A DNA stretch of 64,000 nucleotides, from assembly GCA_963682025.1 (NCBI GenBank), contig OY821517.1, positions 52,775,662 to 52,839,661 on the forward strand. Reading direction: 5' to 3'. Made by a program: the position numbers and the translations under genes. Shown here piece after piece: positions 20,515 through 31,680 of the stretch. Source of the DNA: Cordilura impudica (Eukaryota > Arthropoda > Insecta > Diptera > Scathophagidae). Each line of letters starts with the position of its first letter. Position 1 is the first letter of the stretch. The notes beneath the pieces were generated by a model. That model was given only the letters and a program-made list of their open reading frames with translations, was not told the DNA's origin and ran no database searches.

Positions 20515-20800
20515 TTCATTTTACTGTTAGATATATCGTCATTTTTCAGACATATTGCAATTACTACTGTAATTAATATGCAATTTTTTAATTTTGTTTA
20601 AATGGTGCGTGGTAAAGAAGAAGAAAGCATATATTGCAAAAATTCATAACTGCACTGTATTCTTAATCGGACCGGTTTCTGGCATTTCAGCCTTCATCAG
20701 CGATTTATTGAACATTGTGATAATTGTTATGTTTTAATTGAATAGATTGTTTCTATATGAAAATTTTTTCTACTTTTTACTATTTTTTATTTTATGTGTA
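20515..20800 (-). repeat. Dispersed repeat carrying a hammerhead-like motif
   Basis: Two stretches recur elsewhere. ATTGCAATTACTACTG ... GGTGCGTGGTA (20555-20620) recurs at 33782-33857. GGCATTTCAGCCTTCATCAG ... GATTGTTTCTATA (20680-20770) recurs at 29305-29395. The family may be Penelope-like, since those retroelements are known to carry hammerhead motifs, but no Penelope protein is seen. Confidence 0.55.
20665..20705 (-). ncRNA. Possible hammerhead ribozyme core
   Basis: On the reverse strand the order is AATCG, CTGATGA, A-GGC-TGAAAT-GCC-A, GAAA, CCGGTC, CGATT. This gives the conserved CUGAUGA and GAAA boxes, a 5 bp stem I (AAUCG with CGAUU), a 3 bp stem II (GGC/GCC), and a minimal palindromic stem III (ACCGGU) ending in UC at the expected cleavage position. 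Against it, the pair next to CUGAUGA in stem II, normally G-C, is A-A here. Activity is uncertain. Confidence 0.45.
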
Positions 20801-20857
20801 TTTCACAATACAATCACAAAAACAGCGTAACATGTGAGCCGTAAGACATAATCGGTG

Positions 20858-22915
20858 TGACTTATGATTTTATTGGTGAAAAAATTATGATATGTAATAA
20901 CTTGTTTGAAAATGGAAAATATAAAATGAAAATTGACAAATTAAAAATGCATAATGAAAAATAAACAATGAAAAATGTAAAACAAAAAATTAAAAATGAA
21001 AAATAAAAATATAAAATGAAAAATAGAAAATGAAAAATGCAAAACGAAGAATGAAAAATAAAAATTTAATAAGAAAACTGAAAAACAAAAAATGATATAT
21101 AAAAAATTAATAATGAAAAATAAAAAATACAAAATACAAAATAAAAAAAAAGAAAAATAAAAAATGAAAAGTGAAAAAATAACAATAAAAATTTAATAAG
21201 AAAAATGAAAAATGGAAAATGAAAAATTAAAAATAAAAAATGAAAAATAAAAAATGAAAAATAAGAAATGAAAAATAAAAAAATTAAAAATGCAAAACGA
21301 AAAATGAAAAACAAAAATTTAATAAGAAAACTGAAAAATAAAAAATGAAAAATAAAAAATAAAAATAAAAGATAAAAAATACAAAATAAAAAATAAAAAA
21401 AAAGAAAAATAAAAAATGAAAAGTGAAAAATGAAAAAATAAAAATAAAAATTTAATAAGAAAAATGAAAAATGAAAAATGGTAAATAAAAAATGAAAAAT
21501 AAACAATGAGAAATGTAAAAAGAAAAAATAAAAATAAAAAATAAAAAATAAAAAATTAAAAATAAGAAATGAAAAATAAAAAATGAAAAGTGAAAAATGC
21601 AAAATGAAAAAAAAATTTAATAAGAAAACTGAAAAATAAAAAATGAAAAGGAAAATAATAATAAAAATACAAAATAAAAAATGAAAAATGATAAATAAAA
21701 ATTTAATAAGAAAACTGCAAAATGAAAAATTAAAATTAAAAAATTAAAAATAAACAATGAAAAATATAAAATGAAGAATGAAAAATAAAAAATTAAAAAT
21801 AAAAATTGAAAAATGATAAATAAAAATTTAATAAGAAAACTGCAAAATGAAAAATTAAAATTAAAAAATTAAAAATAAACAATGAAAAATATAAAATGAA
21901 GAATGAAAAATAAAAAATTAAAAATAAAAATTGAAAAATGAAAAATAAAAATAAAAATTGAAAAATGAAAAATAGAAAATGAAAAATGAAAAACAAAAAA
22001 TTAAAAATAAAAAATAAAAAATGAAAAATGCAAAACAAAAAATGAAAAATAAAAATTTAATAAGAAAACTGAAAAATAAAAAATGAAAAATGAAAAAAAA
22101 AAAAATAAAAGATACAAAATAATAAAAAAAATAAAGAAGAAAAATAACAAATGAAAAGTGAAAAATGAAAAAATAAAAATAAAAATTTAATAAAAAAAAC
22201 TGAAAAATTAAGAATGAAAAATAAAAAATAAAAAATGAAAAATGAAAAATGAAAAATAAAAAATAAAAAATTAAAAGTGAAAAATGCAAAATGAAAAATA
22301 AAAATTTAATAAAAAAACTGAAAAATAAAAAATGAAAAATGAAAAATAAAAATAAAAAATACAAAATAAGAAATAAAAAATGAAAAATGAAAAATTAAAA
22401 TTTAATAAGAAAACTGAAAAATGAAAAATATAAAATGAAAAATGAAAAATGAAAAATGAAAAATAAAAAATGAAAAAAAAAATTAAAAGTGAAAAATTAA
22501 AAAATAAAAATAAAAAATAAAGGAATGAAAAATGAAAAATTAAAAATAAAAATAAAAATTGAAAAATGAAAAATAAAAAAATTTTAAATAAAAAATTAGA
22601 AATAAAAAACGAAAAATAAAAAATTAAAATTTAAAAATAAAAAATAAAAAATGAAAGATGAAAAATTAAAAATGAAAACTAAAAATTAAAAACGAAAAAT
22701 AGAAAATGAAAAATAAAAATTAAAACTAAAAGATTAAAAACGAAAAATAGAAAATGAAAAATAAAAATGAAAAATGAAATATGAAGACGGAGAAATGAAT
22801 GAAAAATATAAAATGAAACATGAAAAATAAACAATGACAAATTAAAGACGAAAAATGAAAAACGAAAAATGAAGAATGAAAAATATAAAACGAAAAATAA
22901 AAAATTAACTGGTTG
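20858..22915. repeat. A-rich satellite array 1 (AAAAATGA/AAAAATAA) with lead-in
   Basis: About 2 kb of short A-rich units, nearly without C on the plus strand. A longer period is visible: TTTAATAAGAAAACTG-type phrases recur at about 21067, 21191, 21322, 21452, 21618, 21706, 21831, 22055, 22187, 22308 and 22402, mostly 120-132 bp apart. A block of about 125 bp starting near 21705 is repeated almost exactly near 21830. The array is preceded by GACTTATGATTTTATTGG and TTATGATATGTAATAAC, a lead-in also present before array 2 at 26692. Long hydrophobic reverse frames here are artefacts of the repeat. Confidence 0.9.
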
Positions 22916-22945
22916 AAATAATAAATAATAATAAATATTTTTATA

Positions 22946-24236
22946 AAGGGTCCGCCAGATAATTCTTTTTTTTTTGAAAATGCTATAAAAAAATATTATC
23001 TCAAATTCTTTTTTCTTTGAAAGTACAATCCTTCCGGTTAGTAATGGAAAATAATTTCATTCAAATTGCTGCCGCGGCTGGCCATGCAGTAGCCTACACG
23101 ATCGGTCCAATTTTTAAGCACATTATCGATTGTGTGCAGCTGTATTTCACCAATGGCTTCACGAATATTGTCCCTTAAAGCGTCAGTTGTATCTGGCTTG
23201 TTGGCGTAACACTTATCTTTGAGGGCACCCCACAAATAATAGTCCAACGTTGTCAAATCGCAGCTGCGAGGTGGCCAAATGACATCAGCTCTGCGGCTGA
23301 TAATGCGATCTTCAAAAACAGGGCGCAAAACATCGAGTGTAGCTTCGACTGTGTGGCACGTAGCGCCGTCCTGTTGAAACCAAATGTTGCCAATATCCTC
23401 CTCTTCAATTTTTGTGAACAAAATTCGTTCAAAATGGCCCGATAACGATCGCGATAGACTGTAACGGCCACTCCTTGTTCATTTTCGAAGAAAAATGGCC
23501 CAATTATGCCTCTGGATCAAAATCCGCACCAAACAGTGACTCGTTTTGGGTGTATCGGCTTTCAGTGAATGCGTGCGGGTTTTCTGTGCCCCAAATGCGA
23601 CAATTTTGTTTGTTTACATACCCGCCATGATCAAAATGAGCTTCATCTGAAAAGATGATTTTTTTTGGCAAAATCGGCATCTTCTGTAAGTCGATCGCAG
23701 GCCCACTTAGCGAAGCGAAAACGCATTGGATGGTCAGTTGGCTTCAACTCCTGAACCAATTGGACTTTGTATGGCATCAGACCAAGGTCTTTATTCAAAA
23801 TTCGTCTCAATGATGCCTCCGAAATGTTCAAGTCTTGAGAACGACGGTGAATTGATGTTGATGGCGCTTCACGCACACTTTCTGCCACAGCAGCAATATT
23901 CTCGGGTGTACGCACTGTTTTTGGCTTTTCACGCTTTGGTTTATCGATGAGGATGCCAGTTTCTTTCACTTTCTTTCACAAGATAACGAACATACGGAGC
24001 TGACGGTGCTTCTCTTCTTCCAAAATCCGTACGCAATTTTCGCACACATTCTGCAACATTACCATGATTTTCAAAGTAATGTCGCAATATTTCCCATCAT
24101 TGCTCAAGCATATACACAACCATATTCGTTCAGCGGAAGGATAAAACTAATTATCTGTCAAATCAGACATGAGCTAAGTGTTACCATTCACGAAATAAGC
24201 ACTAGTTGTAAAAAAAACGTTAGATGGCGGACCCTT
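22946..24236 (-). mobile_element. Mariner-like transposon, DD41D (rosa-like), 1.29 kb
   Basis: The termini AAGGGTCCGCCA and TGGCGGACCCTT are inverted and flanked by TA on both sides (22944-22945, 24237-24238), so the element is complete in outline. Its length equals that of full mariners. The single transposase gene runs on the reverse strand and is broken. The element lies immediately beside the A-rich satellite. Confidence 0.92.
23038..24130 (-). pseudogene. Mariner transposase, DD41D type, frameshifted
   Basis: Cut-and-paste transposase acting on the flanking TIRs. In order on the reverse strand: an N-terminal helix-turn-helix part (NHGNVAECVRKLRTDFG, about 23960-24090), then RPKTV-like linker and DLGLMPYKVQLVQELKP, the first Asp in FSDEAHFDHGG (codon 23646-23648), the second in WFQQDGATCHT (about 23368), and the third in WPPRSCDLTTLDYYLWG (about 23242). 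Counting residues from the second Asp to the Asp of LDYY gives 41 between them, the DD41D spacing of the rosa group. The C-terminus is VGYCMASRGSNLNEIIFHY followed by the stop. Frame changes near 23950, 23660 and 23430, and stops in the second block, inactivate it. The start codon is not identifiable. Confidence 0.88.
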
Positions 24237-24239
24237 TAG

Positions 24240-26415
24240 TAGCAAAGCTCCTGCAGTTTTTTGCTATAAGTGATACATAGATGACGCTTTCTGTTTGATT
24301 TTACAAAAGTGCCATAAAAAATCTTTAATTACTAGATGTTTACACATCTCCCCTGTGATGGGACTCCCAAGATTTTTTTTTTTTTTTGGTAAAAATGTAC
24401 ACATATGTTCTCTTAATCACATCTGACTGAAAGTGGAATCAATACCAATATTTTAACAGCTTCAAGTTCATATTGGTTACACTTCATTTTATTAGTTTTA
24501 TTTATTTATTTTTATTTATTTCATTTTATCTTTTTTTAATAATTTAACTTTTAACTAAAAATTTCGTATTGAATACCGCTTAAAAGAAGCAGCGCAGGGT
24601 TCCTTCAACTCATGTACATCAAGTGCAAATGCAAACAGTCTTATTAGTGTAACAAAAAACTTTAAGCAGGTAATAAAGGATCAAAGATTTTTAAGCCTTT
24701 TAAAAATCAAGTCACCTTTTTCAGTCTTATTACTGCAACAAAGAACTTTAAGCAGGCAATATAAGAAACAAAAAAGAATTCATTCTCTAACAAAATAACA
24801 TCGCTCAGCAAATCTCCAAACTCCAAATCACACTAGGCAGACACGTATTATACGACCTATCTGGGATATCGGAGTTGGAGCTGACTGGTCGTATTCGTTG
24901 TCTCAATTTTCAAGGTTGGATCTAGTAATTTATAAATATTCCTTTCGAATGGTGAATCTGAATACACTTGTTATTTCACAGGAGGTTTGCCTCTCTGACG
25001 AAGGATAGGAATGAACTCTTCCTTAATAACATCCTAAATAAAAAAAGAATTCAAAGTTGTACTCTACTACTCTTCGGATCTGGATGTGTTCAAAAGAATT
25101 ATAAGCACACATGAATTTAACTTGGGATGAATGGAGGTTGGCTCTTATTAAACGCTGTAACTCAGGATATCATGATAAACAAATTTTTTGAAGAGGAATT
25201 TTTTTAGAATCATTTTGTTAATACTTTTTCTTTTCTTTTGCTTTCTTTTCTGTAAACATATTATCGCCCTATTTTATTTTCAATTATCCTTTTCCCAGTA
25301 CAATTTTTTATTTTTATATTAATTTTTTTAGTTAAATTCATTTAAGAGTATTTTTATTCGACCTTTATAATAATAAATTTATCATTTTTGTTTCGATTGA
25401 TTTCCACTGCTTCTAAAGTTGGATAATCCCAATTTCTTATTAAATATTTCTTAACAACTTATTTAAAATCAAAGAAATTATTATTTAGGAAGCAATTAAA
25501 CTGTGGTTCATTTATAATGACTCTCCTTTATTTTCCTTTATTTTATTAATAACAAATTAAAACAAAAATTCTTTCCTTTCAAAATAAATTTAAATTTTGT
25601 TAACTATTTTAAAATTTTCTGAATATTGCTTTATCGTATTTCTTATATTAACAAATATGTACATTACTGCAACTAGTGGCGCTGAAAATTTCCTAAACTC
25701 TCTATTGACTTTCAAAAACAAAGCAATTTTTAATCGTTTTATTTGTTTCCTGCTCCAATTACAAATAAATCGATTCCTTTAACCGCAACCAATTTCGGAA
25801 ATGTAGCATTTCTTAAAACATGTTATTTCTTCCTCCCCCTCTCAGCCGTTTCTTTATGTATCGACTGATATCCGATGCCTAATGTATAGTTAGACAAGTT
25901 GCCGCGTCAAGGATCGTTAGTGGCAGACAAGTTGGGCGCTGCCGTAACAACATAATTTCGTGGAATCTATGGTATTTTATTATTTTTTTTTTGTTAAGCT
26001 GCAATACTCGTATTGCTGATGATCATGATCACACACAGTTAATGCATGTGTGTTTGTCGGGTGTAAAAGATGTTGTAAGTAGCTGTCATTTCCAACACAT
26101 GTTTTGACCGCTATAATAAATCATCAGTGTTTCTATTTCTAGAGGGAGGATGTTCAAGAGATATGTAGTTTTTTTTCGTGTTAGACATGATTTAAAGAAA
26201 TAGAACAAGTTACTGTACATAATTCTTAATTGTCTTGAAAACTAATCATTAAATGAAGATTTTTAAAATTTTTGTTTTTAAATTAACAAAGACTTCATTT
26301 ATTTTTTAGTTTATTATTTTAAAGCAAGTTTTACAGATTGAATGGGTGGGAGAGCAATTTCCATAATATACATAAACAGAGGTCCTAATGTTGATCTATC
26401 GTGGGGATTTACTTG
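24240..26415. other. No gene recognised; one 41 bp direct repeat
   Basis: AT-rich DNA. CAGTCTTATTAGTGTAAC ... CTTTAAGCAGG (24636-24676) is repeated as CAGTCTTATTACTGCAAC ... CTTTAAGCAGG (24722-24762), a period of 86 bases. Otherwise there are T- and A-runs and short frames only. Confidence 0.4.
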
Positions 26416-26419
26416 ATGG

Positions 26420-26640
26420 ACAGAACAAAAACAAGTTAAATCAAGTAAGAGAATTATAGTCGATCTAGACCAACCATATATACCCTATAACGAAGGCTCT
26501 AAGGCCCAATTTATTGCATATAGGAAAAATACATAAACCAAATTTGGGTGGCATAGTTATGAGTTTGTGTTCCGCAGATATAAAAAGTTCATATTGGTTG
26601 TTATTTTTATATGAGGACTACTACTTTTCCCAAAATTATA
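26420..26640 (-). mobile_element. GTCY repeat, 3' end only
   Basis: Reverse complement of the terminal part of the family: AAGTAAGAGAATTATAGTCG, GATCTAGACCAACC, ACCAAATTTGGGTGGCAT and AAAGTTCATATTGG. The GTCY array and 5' half are missing. Confidence 0.7.
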
Positions 26641-26691
26641 TATAAACCATATATAAATGTATGCTATATTTTTGATGTGTAAACATCTTAT

Positions 26692-27430
26692 GACTTATGA
26701 TTGTATTGGCGAAAGAATTATGATATGTAATAACCTGTTTGAAAATGAAAAATTAAAAATGAAAAATAAAAAATTATAAATAAAAAATAAGAATAAAAAA
26801 TGAAAAATGTAAATTGAAAAATAACAAATGAAAAATTAGAAATAAAAAATGAATAATTAAAAATGAAAAATGAACAATGAAAAATAAAAAAAAGAAAATG
26901 AAAAATGAAAATTGAAAAAAAAAATGAAAATTGAAAAATAAAAAATGAAAAATGAAAAAGAAAAATGGAAAATTAAAAATATAAAATATAAAAATAGTAA
27001 ATAAAAGTGAAAAATTAAAAATTAAAAATTAAAAATTAAAAATTAAAAATTAAAAATTAAAAATTAAAAATTAAAAATTAAAAATTAAAAATTAAAAATT
27101 AAAAATAAAAATTAAAAATTAAAAATTAAAAATTAAAAATTAAAAATTAAAAATTAAAAATTAAAAATTAAAAATTAAAAATTAAAAATTAAAAATTAAA
27201 AATTAAAAATTAAAAATTAAAAATTAAAAATTAAAAATTAAAAATTAAAAATTAAAAATTTAAAATTAAAAATTAAAAATTAAAAATTAAAAATAAAAAA
27301 TAAAAAATAAAAAATAAAAAATGAAAAATGAAAAATGAAAAATAAAAAATGAAAAATGAAAAATAAAAAATAAAAAATGAAAAATAAAAAATTAAAAACT
27401 AAATATGAGAAAAGAAAAAAAAAATGAAAA
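26692..27430. repeat. A-rich satellite array 2 with the same lead-in
   Basis: The lead-in GACTTATGATTGTATTGG ... TTATGATATGTAATAACC and TGTTTGAAAATG matches the one before array 1. After mixed AAAAATGA/AAAAATAA units comes a very regular 7 bp repeat, (AAAAATT)n, at about 27008-27290 (roughly 40 units with a few slips), then mixed units again. Confidence 0.88.
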
Positions 27431-27439
27431 AAGCATCTC

Positions 27440-27885
27440 TATTTGGGGCCTATGACTAAGAATTGTCCTATAGGGATTATTTTTGGACTACTGATTAGTG
27501 GATATAATAAACACTACAAAACCAATTTGACTGAGATCTATATGATAATTTGGATCTTATGGCAATTTATGTCGATTTCATAGGGGTCATTTGTATGGGG
27601 ACTAGGTCTGAACTTGGACCGAATTTCACCAATTCCAAAAAATTTAATCCTATGGGCCATAAAAGCTTGTATACCAAAGTTCATCAAAATATATTCATAT
27701 TTGCGACCTGTAGTTTGATTACAAAACGGACAAACGGACGGACGGACATCGCTAAATCGACTCAGAAGGTGATTCTGAGTCGATCGGTATAATAAAAGAT
27801 GGGTATAGGTCAAATATTTTTGGTATTTATAGACAGCAGCACAAAGTTATTAAACCCAAACCACATAGTGGTGTAGAGTATAAAA
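27440..27885 (-). mobile_element. GTCY repeat copy
   Basis: Reverse orientation. Contains ACTAGGTCTGAACTTGG, GTTCATCAAAATATATTC, CGGACGGACGGACATCG, GACTCAGAAGGTGATTC and the 5' end CCACATAGTGGTGTAGAG. The 3' terminal part is missing and the A-rich satellite abuts. Confidence 0.75.
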
Positions 27886-27984
27886 ATGTGCTCTGTGCTC
27901 TCAAGAAACTAAAAAATGCTAAATAAGGTACAAAACTCATGTCCCAGCTTAAATGATGCAGTTAATTCTACCGTTATCCTTGAT

Positions 27985-28350
27985 GTTGTCTTCAGCTTAA
28001 AATTATTATCTGGATCTTACGACCATTTAAGTCTGCCTGATAGTGGTTATTTGTGTGGGGGTTAGGTCTGAACAAGCACCGATTTCCATCAATTTCAACA
28101 GCGTTCATACTATGGTCAATAGAAGCTTATCTCGTCAAAATATATTCATATTTGCGACCTGTATTTTGAACACAAAGTTTAAAAGGACACACGGGAAGAC
28201 AGACAGAGAGCCAGGCAGAAGGAAAGACAGACAGACGGACGGAGATCACTAATCGACTCAGAAAATTATTCAGAGCCGCTCGGTATAATAAGATATAGGT
28301 TAGGTCCACAGCAGCACAAATTTTTTGTATCCTGACCACAGAGTGTCATA
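27985..28350 (-). mobile_element. GTCY repeat copy, diverged
   Basis: Reverse orientation. GGTTAGGTCTGAACAAGC, TCAAAATATATTCATATTTG, a diverged array (GACAGACAGACGGACGG) and CTCAGAAAATTATTCAG identify it. It is more diverged than its neighbours and lacks both precise ends. Confidence 0.65.
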
Positions 28351-28398
28351 TAAATGGTACATTTTATTGACTTTATGGAGTGCTTGGTACAAAATTTT

Positions 28399-28760
28399 TA
28401 TATCCTATACAAGTACCAGTATGTGGTCAGGGTATAATGACTATATGCTGATGTTTTCAACTACCAAAAATATTTGACCTAGACCAATTTTCGACCATAC
28501 CGACCTACTCAGAATCACTTTCTGTTTCGATTTAGCTTTATGCGTCCATCTGCCTGTTTGTCTCTCCTTCTATCTGTCTCTGTGTCTGTCTGTCCGTCCG
28601 TCTGTGTGTCCATGTAAACTTTGTAATCAAATTACAAGTCGCTAATACGAATATATTTTGATGAAATAGGCTTTTATCGACCAAAGGATGAACGCTTCTG
28701 AAAGTGGCGAAAATCGTTGAGCTTGCCTCAGTGTTCCTACAAAGCGTTTGAATGAGCATA
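28399..28760 (+). mobile_element. GTCY repeat copy, 5' half
   Basis: Starts TATCCTATACAAGTACCAG and GGGTATAATGACTATATGC, has CTGTCTGTCCGTCCGTCTG, CATGTAAACTTTG and TATATTTTGATGAAAT, then breaks off. The family's 3' half is missing. Confidence 0.7.
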
Positions 28761-28831
28761 AAAAAATTAAAAATTATTAAGCAATTGAAAATAAATTTGT
28801 TGGCATTTGATTAAATTCTGCAACCATCTTT

Positions 28832-29300
28832 TTATACCCTATACCACCATATGGTTTGGGTATAATGACTTTGTGCTGTTGTAACTACCAAAAATACTTG
28901 ACGTAGACCCATCTTTTATTATACCGATCGACTCAGAATCACTTTCTGAGTCGATCTAGCGATGTCCGTCCGTCCGTCCGTCTGTTGTCCATGTAAACCT
29001 TGTAAATATTCCACAGATTTTTCTGAAATTCGGTTTGTATATATTTTTTCAAAATATAAGTGACTTTACCAAATACGGTCAGGATCGGTCCATTTTTCGA
29101 CCTAGTCCCCATATAAATATAGCATCCGATATGAACTTTTTCATATCTGAAGTCAAAAAAATTAATAACAATGCCACTCAAATATGATTTATGCTTATTT
29201 TCTATATCGAATTAGTTGGACCGCAGAGATAGGGTCTCAAAACCATGGTAAAGGGTATCGTATAGTCGGTCTAGACCGACTATAATTTTCTTGCTTGTTC
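28832..29300 (+). mobile_element. GTCY repeat copy, internally deleted
   Basis: Has the full 5' end (TATACCCTATACCACCATAT), a GTCCGTCCGTCC array at about 28964, and the full 3' end with the palindrome around TCGGTCTAGACCGA and CTTGCTTGTTC. About 300 bases between the array and the 3' third (the GATGAACGCT section) are absent. Confidence 0.75.
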
Positions 29301-29301
29301 T

Positions 29302-29395
29302 TTTTTTGGCATTTCAACCTTCACCAGTGATTTTATTTAACATTGTAATAATTTTTATGTTATAATTGATTAGATTGTTTCTATACAAAAATTTT
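29302..29395 (+). repeat. Fragment related to 20675-20770
   Basis: GGCATTTCAACCTTCACCAG ... AACATTGTAATAATTTT ... GATTGTTTCTATAC matches the repeat with the hammerhead-like core, but here the GAAA box and stem III are lost. Confidence 0.65.
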
Positions 29396-30300
29396 CTATG
29401 TAGGGCGGAATTTTCTATGCTGACCTCCAAGGCGTCAGTTGTTGCTAGTTTATCAGCATAAATCAGTGACTTTATGCAGCGCCACAGAAAATAATCGATA
29501 GGAGTCAAATCACACGACCTTGGAGGCCAGTTGACAGGTCCATTTCTCAAAATCAACTTATTCGCAAATTCTGATTGTAATAAGTCGATGGTTGCGGTCG
29601 TCGTATTGCACGAAGTGCCATTATATTGAAACCATATCTCGTCCGGATCAATTCATCCATATTTGCAAACAAAGAACATTGATCATGGTGCGGTAACGAT
29701 CTCCATTGACCGTAAGGAGAGCTCTGGCTTCAGTTTTGAAGAAATAAGGATGAAATGGAGTCTGCAGGGGCTGTTGTGGATTTGACTTAATCCATATGTG
29801 ACAATTTTGTTATTACCAAACCCTTTAAACCTCATGGCTTAACCAAATTTTGCGTTAAAACATCGGTTCAGCTTCCAACTACTCTAAAGCTCAATCGGCA
29901 AGTGAACAACTTATATGGTGGTGTGGTGGCTTTAATTCCTGCACTAGCTGGATTTTATACGGGTATAAGCCAAGATCTTTGCGCAAAATGTTCCACCTAG
30001 TGGACGGAAAGAGACCCAATTCTTGCAACCGGCGACGAATAGATAAATTTGGATCTTCTTCCACACTTTCGTTAAAAGCGACGATATTCTCTTCAGTACT
30101 CACATTCCTTCCACGTGAATATTGTATTGCTTCATTTAGAGGTGGTATGAAGGATGGCTTGCTCAGATGAGTTCACGTAGTCTTCTACTGAAGTCGATGA
30201 CTGATTTTCAAAGTAAATTTGAATAATTTGGTAGCGTTGTTTAAACTTAAATCTATTCGTGATGCTCTGAAAAATAATCGGAGCACATTATGACTGTTCG
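29396..30300 (-). pseudogene. Second mariner transposase remnant (DD41D-like)
   Basis: On the reverse strand: an N-terminal segment RFKFKQRYQIIQIYFENQ (about 30200-30270), then a HTH part ENIVAFNESVEEDPNLS and DLGLYPYKIQLVQELKP (29891-30103), degraded middle sequence, and the third-Asp region NWPPRSCDLTPIDYFLWR (about 29490-29530). The same landmark words occur in the element at 22946-24236 (GLMPYKVQLVQELKP, WPPRSCDLTTLDYYLWG), so the two are of one broad lineage but not close copies. No TIR is found on either side. The C-terminus is cut where the preceding repeat fragment ends at about 29395. Many stops make it dead. Confidence 0.8.
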
Positions 30301-30399
30301 GTTTTCCGCTTACCCTTCTGTAAGTTCTATTTAAGCAAAAAAAAAAAATACCCTTTGCATATTGCACTTTTTACATATATTACAGATGTTGCCATGAAG

Positions 30400-31013
30400 C
30401 AAATTTTAATAGTTTTGTTAGATTTAACGTCACTTTTGACATATATTCTGCATAGAAAAATTACCGTGAAACAGCCCCATAAAAGAACAGGGCTGATTCA
30501 GTGCTTAAACTGCCAGGAGTTCGGGCATACTAGGGCAAGCTACCACCAGTATGTGTCGTTTGTAGTGAGTTGCATATTACGAGTCAGTGTGACAAACCAA
30601 AAACAGATGATAAGGTAAAAAAAGTGTAGCAACTTTGGTAAAAACCACACCGCAAATTACAGGAGCTTTCCAGTTTACTCTGCAATATATAAAAAATATG
30701 AAAACAAAGAAACATGCTTCACCCAAGTCGAAAACAATTTACCCGCAATCATCAAATATTAACACAGCTGCTCCTAGAAATTATCCAAATAATACAGGGC
30801 ATCCGCAAAATATTCAATCATATGCTAATGTTGTACGTTCACACCCCGCTGTAACAAATTTAGAATGCGATCCCCCGAATAAAAATCAAAGTAAACTTGA
30901 GTCGACCCTCGATACTCTTGTTCAAACAATAAATACATTCACGAACGCTATCAACAACATGATGCAAGAGATGATGAGAATGCAATCCATGATATTGCAA
31001 GCTAAGCAAACCA
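30400..31013 (+). pseudogene. Jockey ORF1 (gag-like) with CCHC knuckles
   Basis: RNA-binding protein that packages the element's transcript. QCLNCQEFGHTRASYHQ (around 30500-30550) is the first knuckle with its last Cys lost (Tyr-His in place). It is followed in a shifted frame by a second knuckle region (CVVCSELH-like, then CSNFGKNHTANYR) near 30560-30660. From 30635 the frame continues in a Ser/Pro/Asn-rich part (ASPKSKTIYPQSSNINTA) and SYANVVRSHPAV, and then a Met-rich end just before ORF2. The part before 30400 (the RRM-like region) is missing. The frame shift near 30560-30640 breaks it. No termination codon separates the 31000 end from ORF2 in this frame. Confidence 0.8.
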
Positions 31014-31680
31014 TGAACTGTTTGAAAATATGTTTCTGGAACGCAAACGGCTTAAGCCAACATAAAGATGAACTTGATCATTTTCTTAGAAACAATCAAA
31101 TTAATATTTTTCTTGTCTCCGAAACTCACTTGACTCGTAGGAGTCTCTTTTTACGGCGCGGATACACCTTGTATGATACTAAGGATCCAAGAGGTAGAGC
31201 ATGTGGTGGCTCAGCTATATTGATTTAATCCAGATTAAAACATTATTTAATATGTGATCATTGTGAAAAGTACCTTCAGGCTAATAGTATTTGCTTTGAA
31301 GAACTTGGAAACTGCCTAGTGAATTCATCAATATATTCTCCCCCAGGGTTTTCTATATCAGAAAACTAGGCTCTTGTTTCATAGTTGCTGGCGATTTTAA
31401 AGCCAAGCATACATTCTGGGACCTTATTTCCCTGAAGGGTCGTGTTTTGTTCAACACAATTACTAAAATGGGTATGGATGTGGTCTCAAGCGGAGAATCA
31501 ACGTACTGGCCAACAGATGGGCAAAACATACCCGATTTGATCGATTTCGGATTAACGAAGAACATCGCAAAAGAACTTGTGCATGTAGAATCTTCATTGG
31601 AACTCACGTCTGACCACACACCCGCTATTGTTACTATTTGTGTCCCCATCTGGTGATTTAACCATTTCAAGCCATATTGA
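31014..31680 (+). pseudogene. Jockey ORF2, endonuclease
   Basis: Starts MNCLKICFWNANGLSQHK, the normal start of a jockey APE-type endonuclease with the N-x-NG motif, and continues FLVSETHLT (catalytic Glu) and GRACGGSAILI. A stop at about 31226 interrupts. The next visible segment, in another frame near 31380, contains FIVAGDFKAKHTFW (the Gly-Asp-Phe motif), and around 31600 LTSDHTPAIVTI holds the final Asp-His. All catalytic landmarks are thus present but spread over at least two frames. Confidence 0.85.

Noticed and set aside
20941..22364. Long reverse-strand frames rich in Phe, Ile, Leu and His (up to 178 codons)
   Set aside because: They are translations of A-rich satellite units (AAAAATGA-type). 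The periodic FHFLFFIFH text follows directly from the repeat and carries no protein signal.
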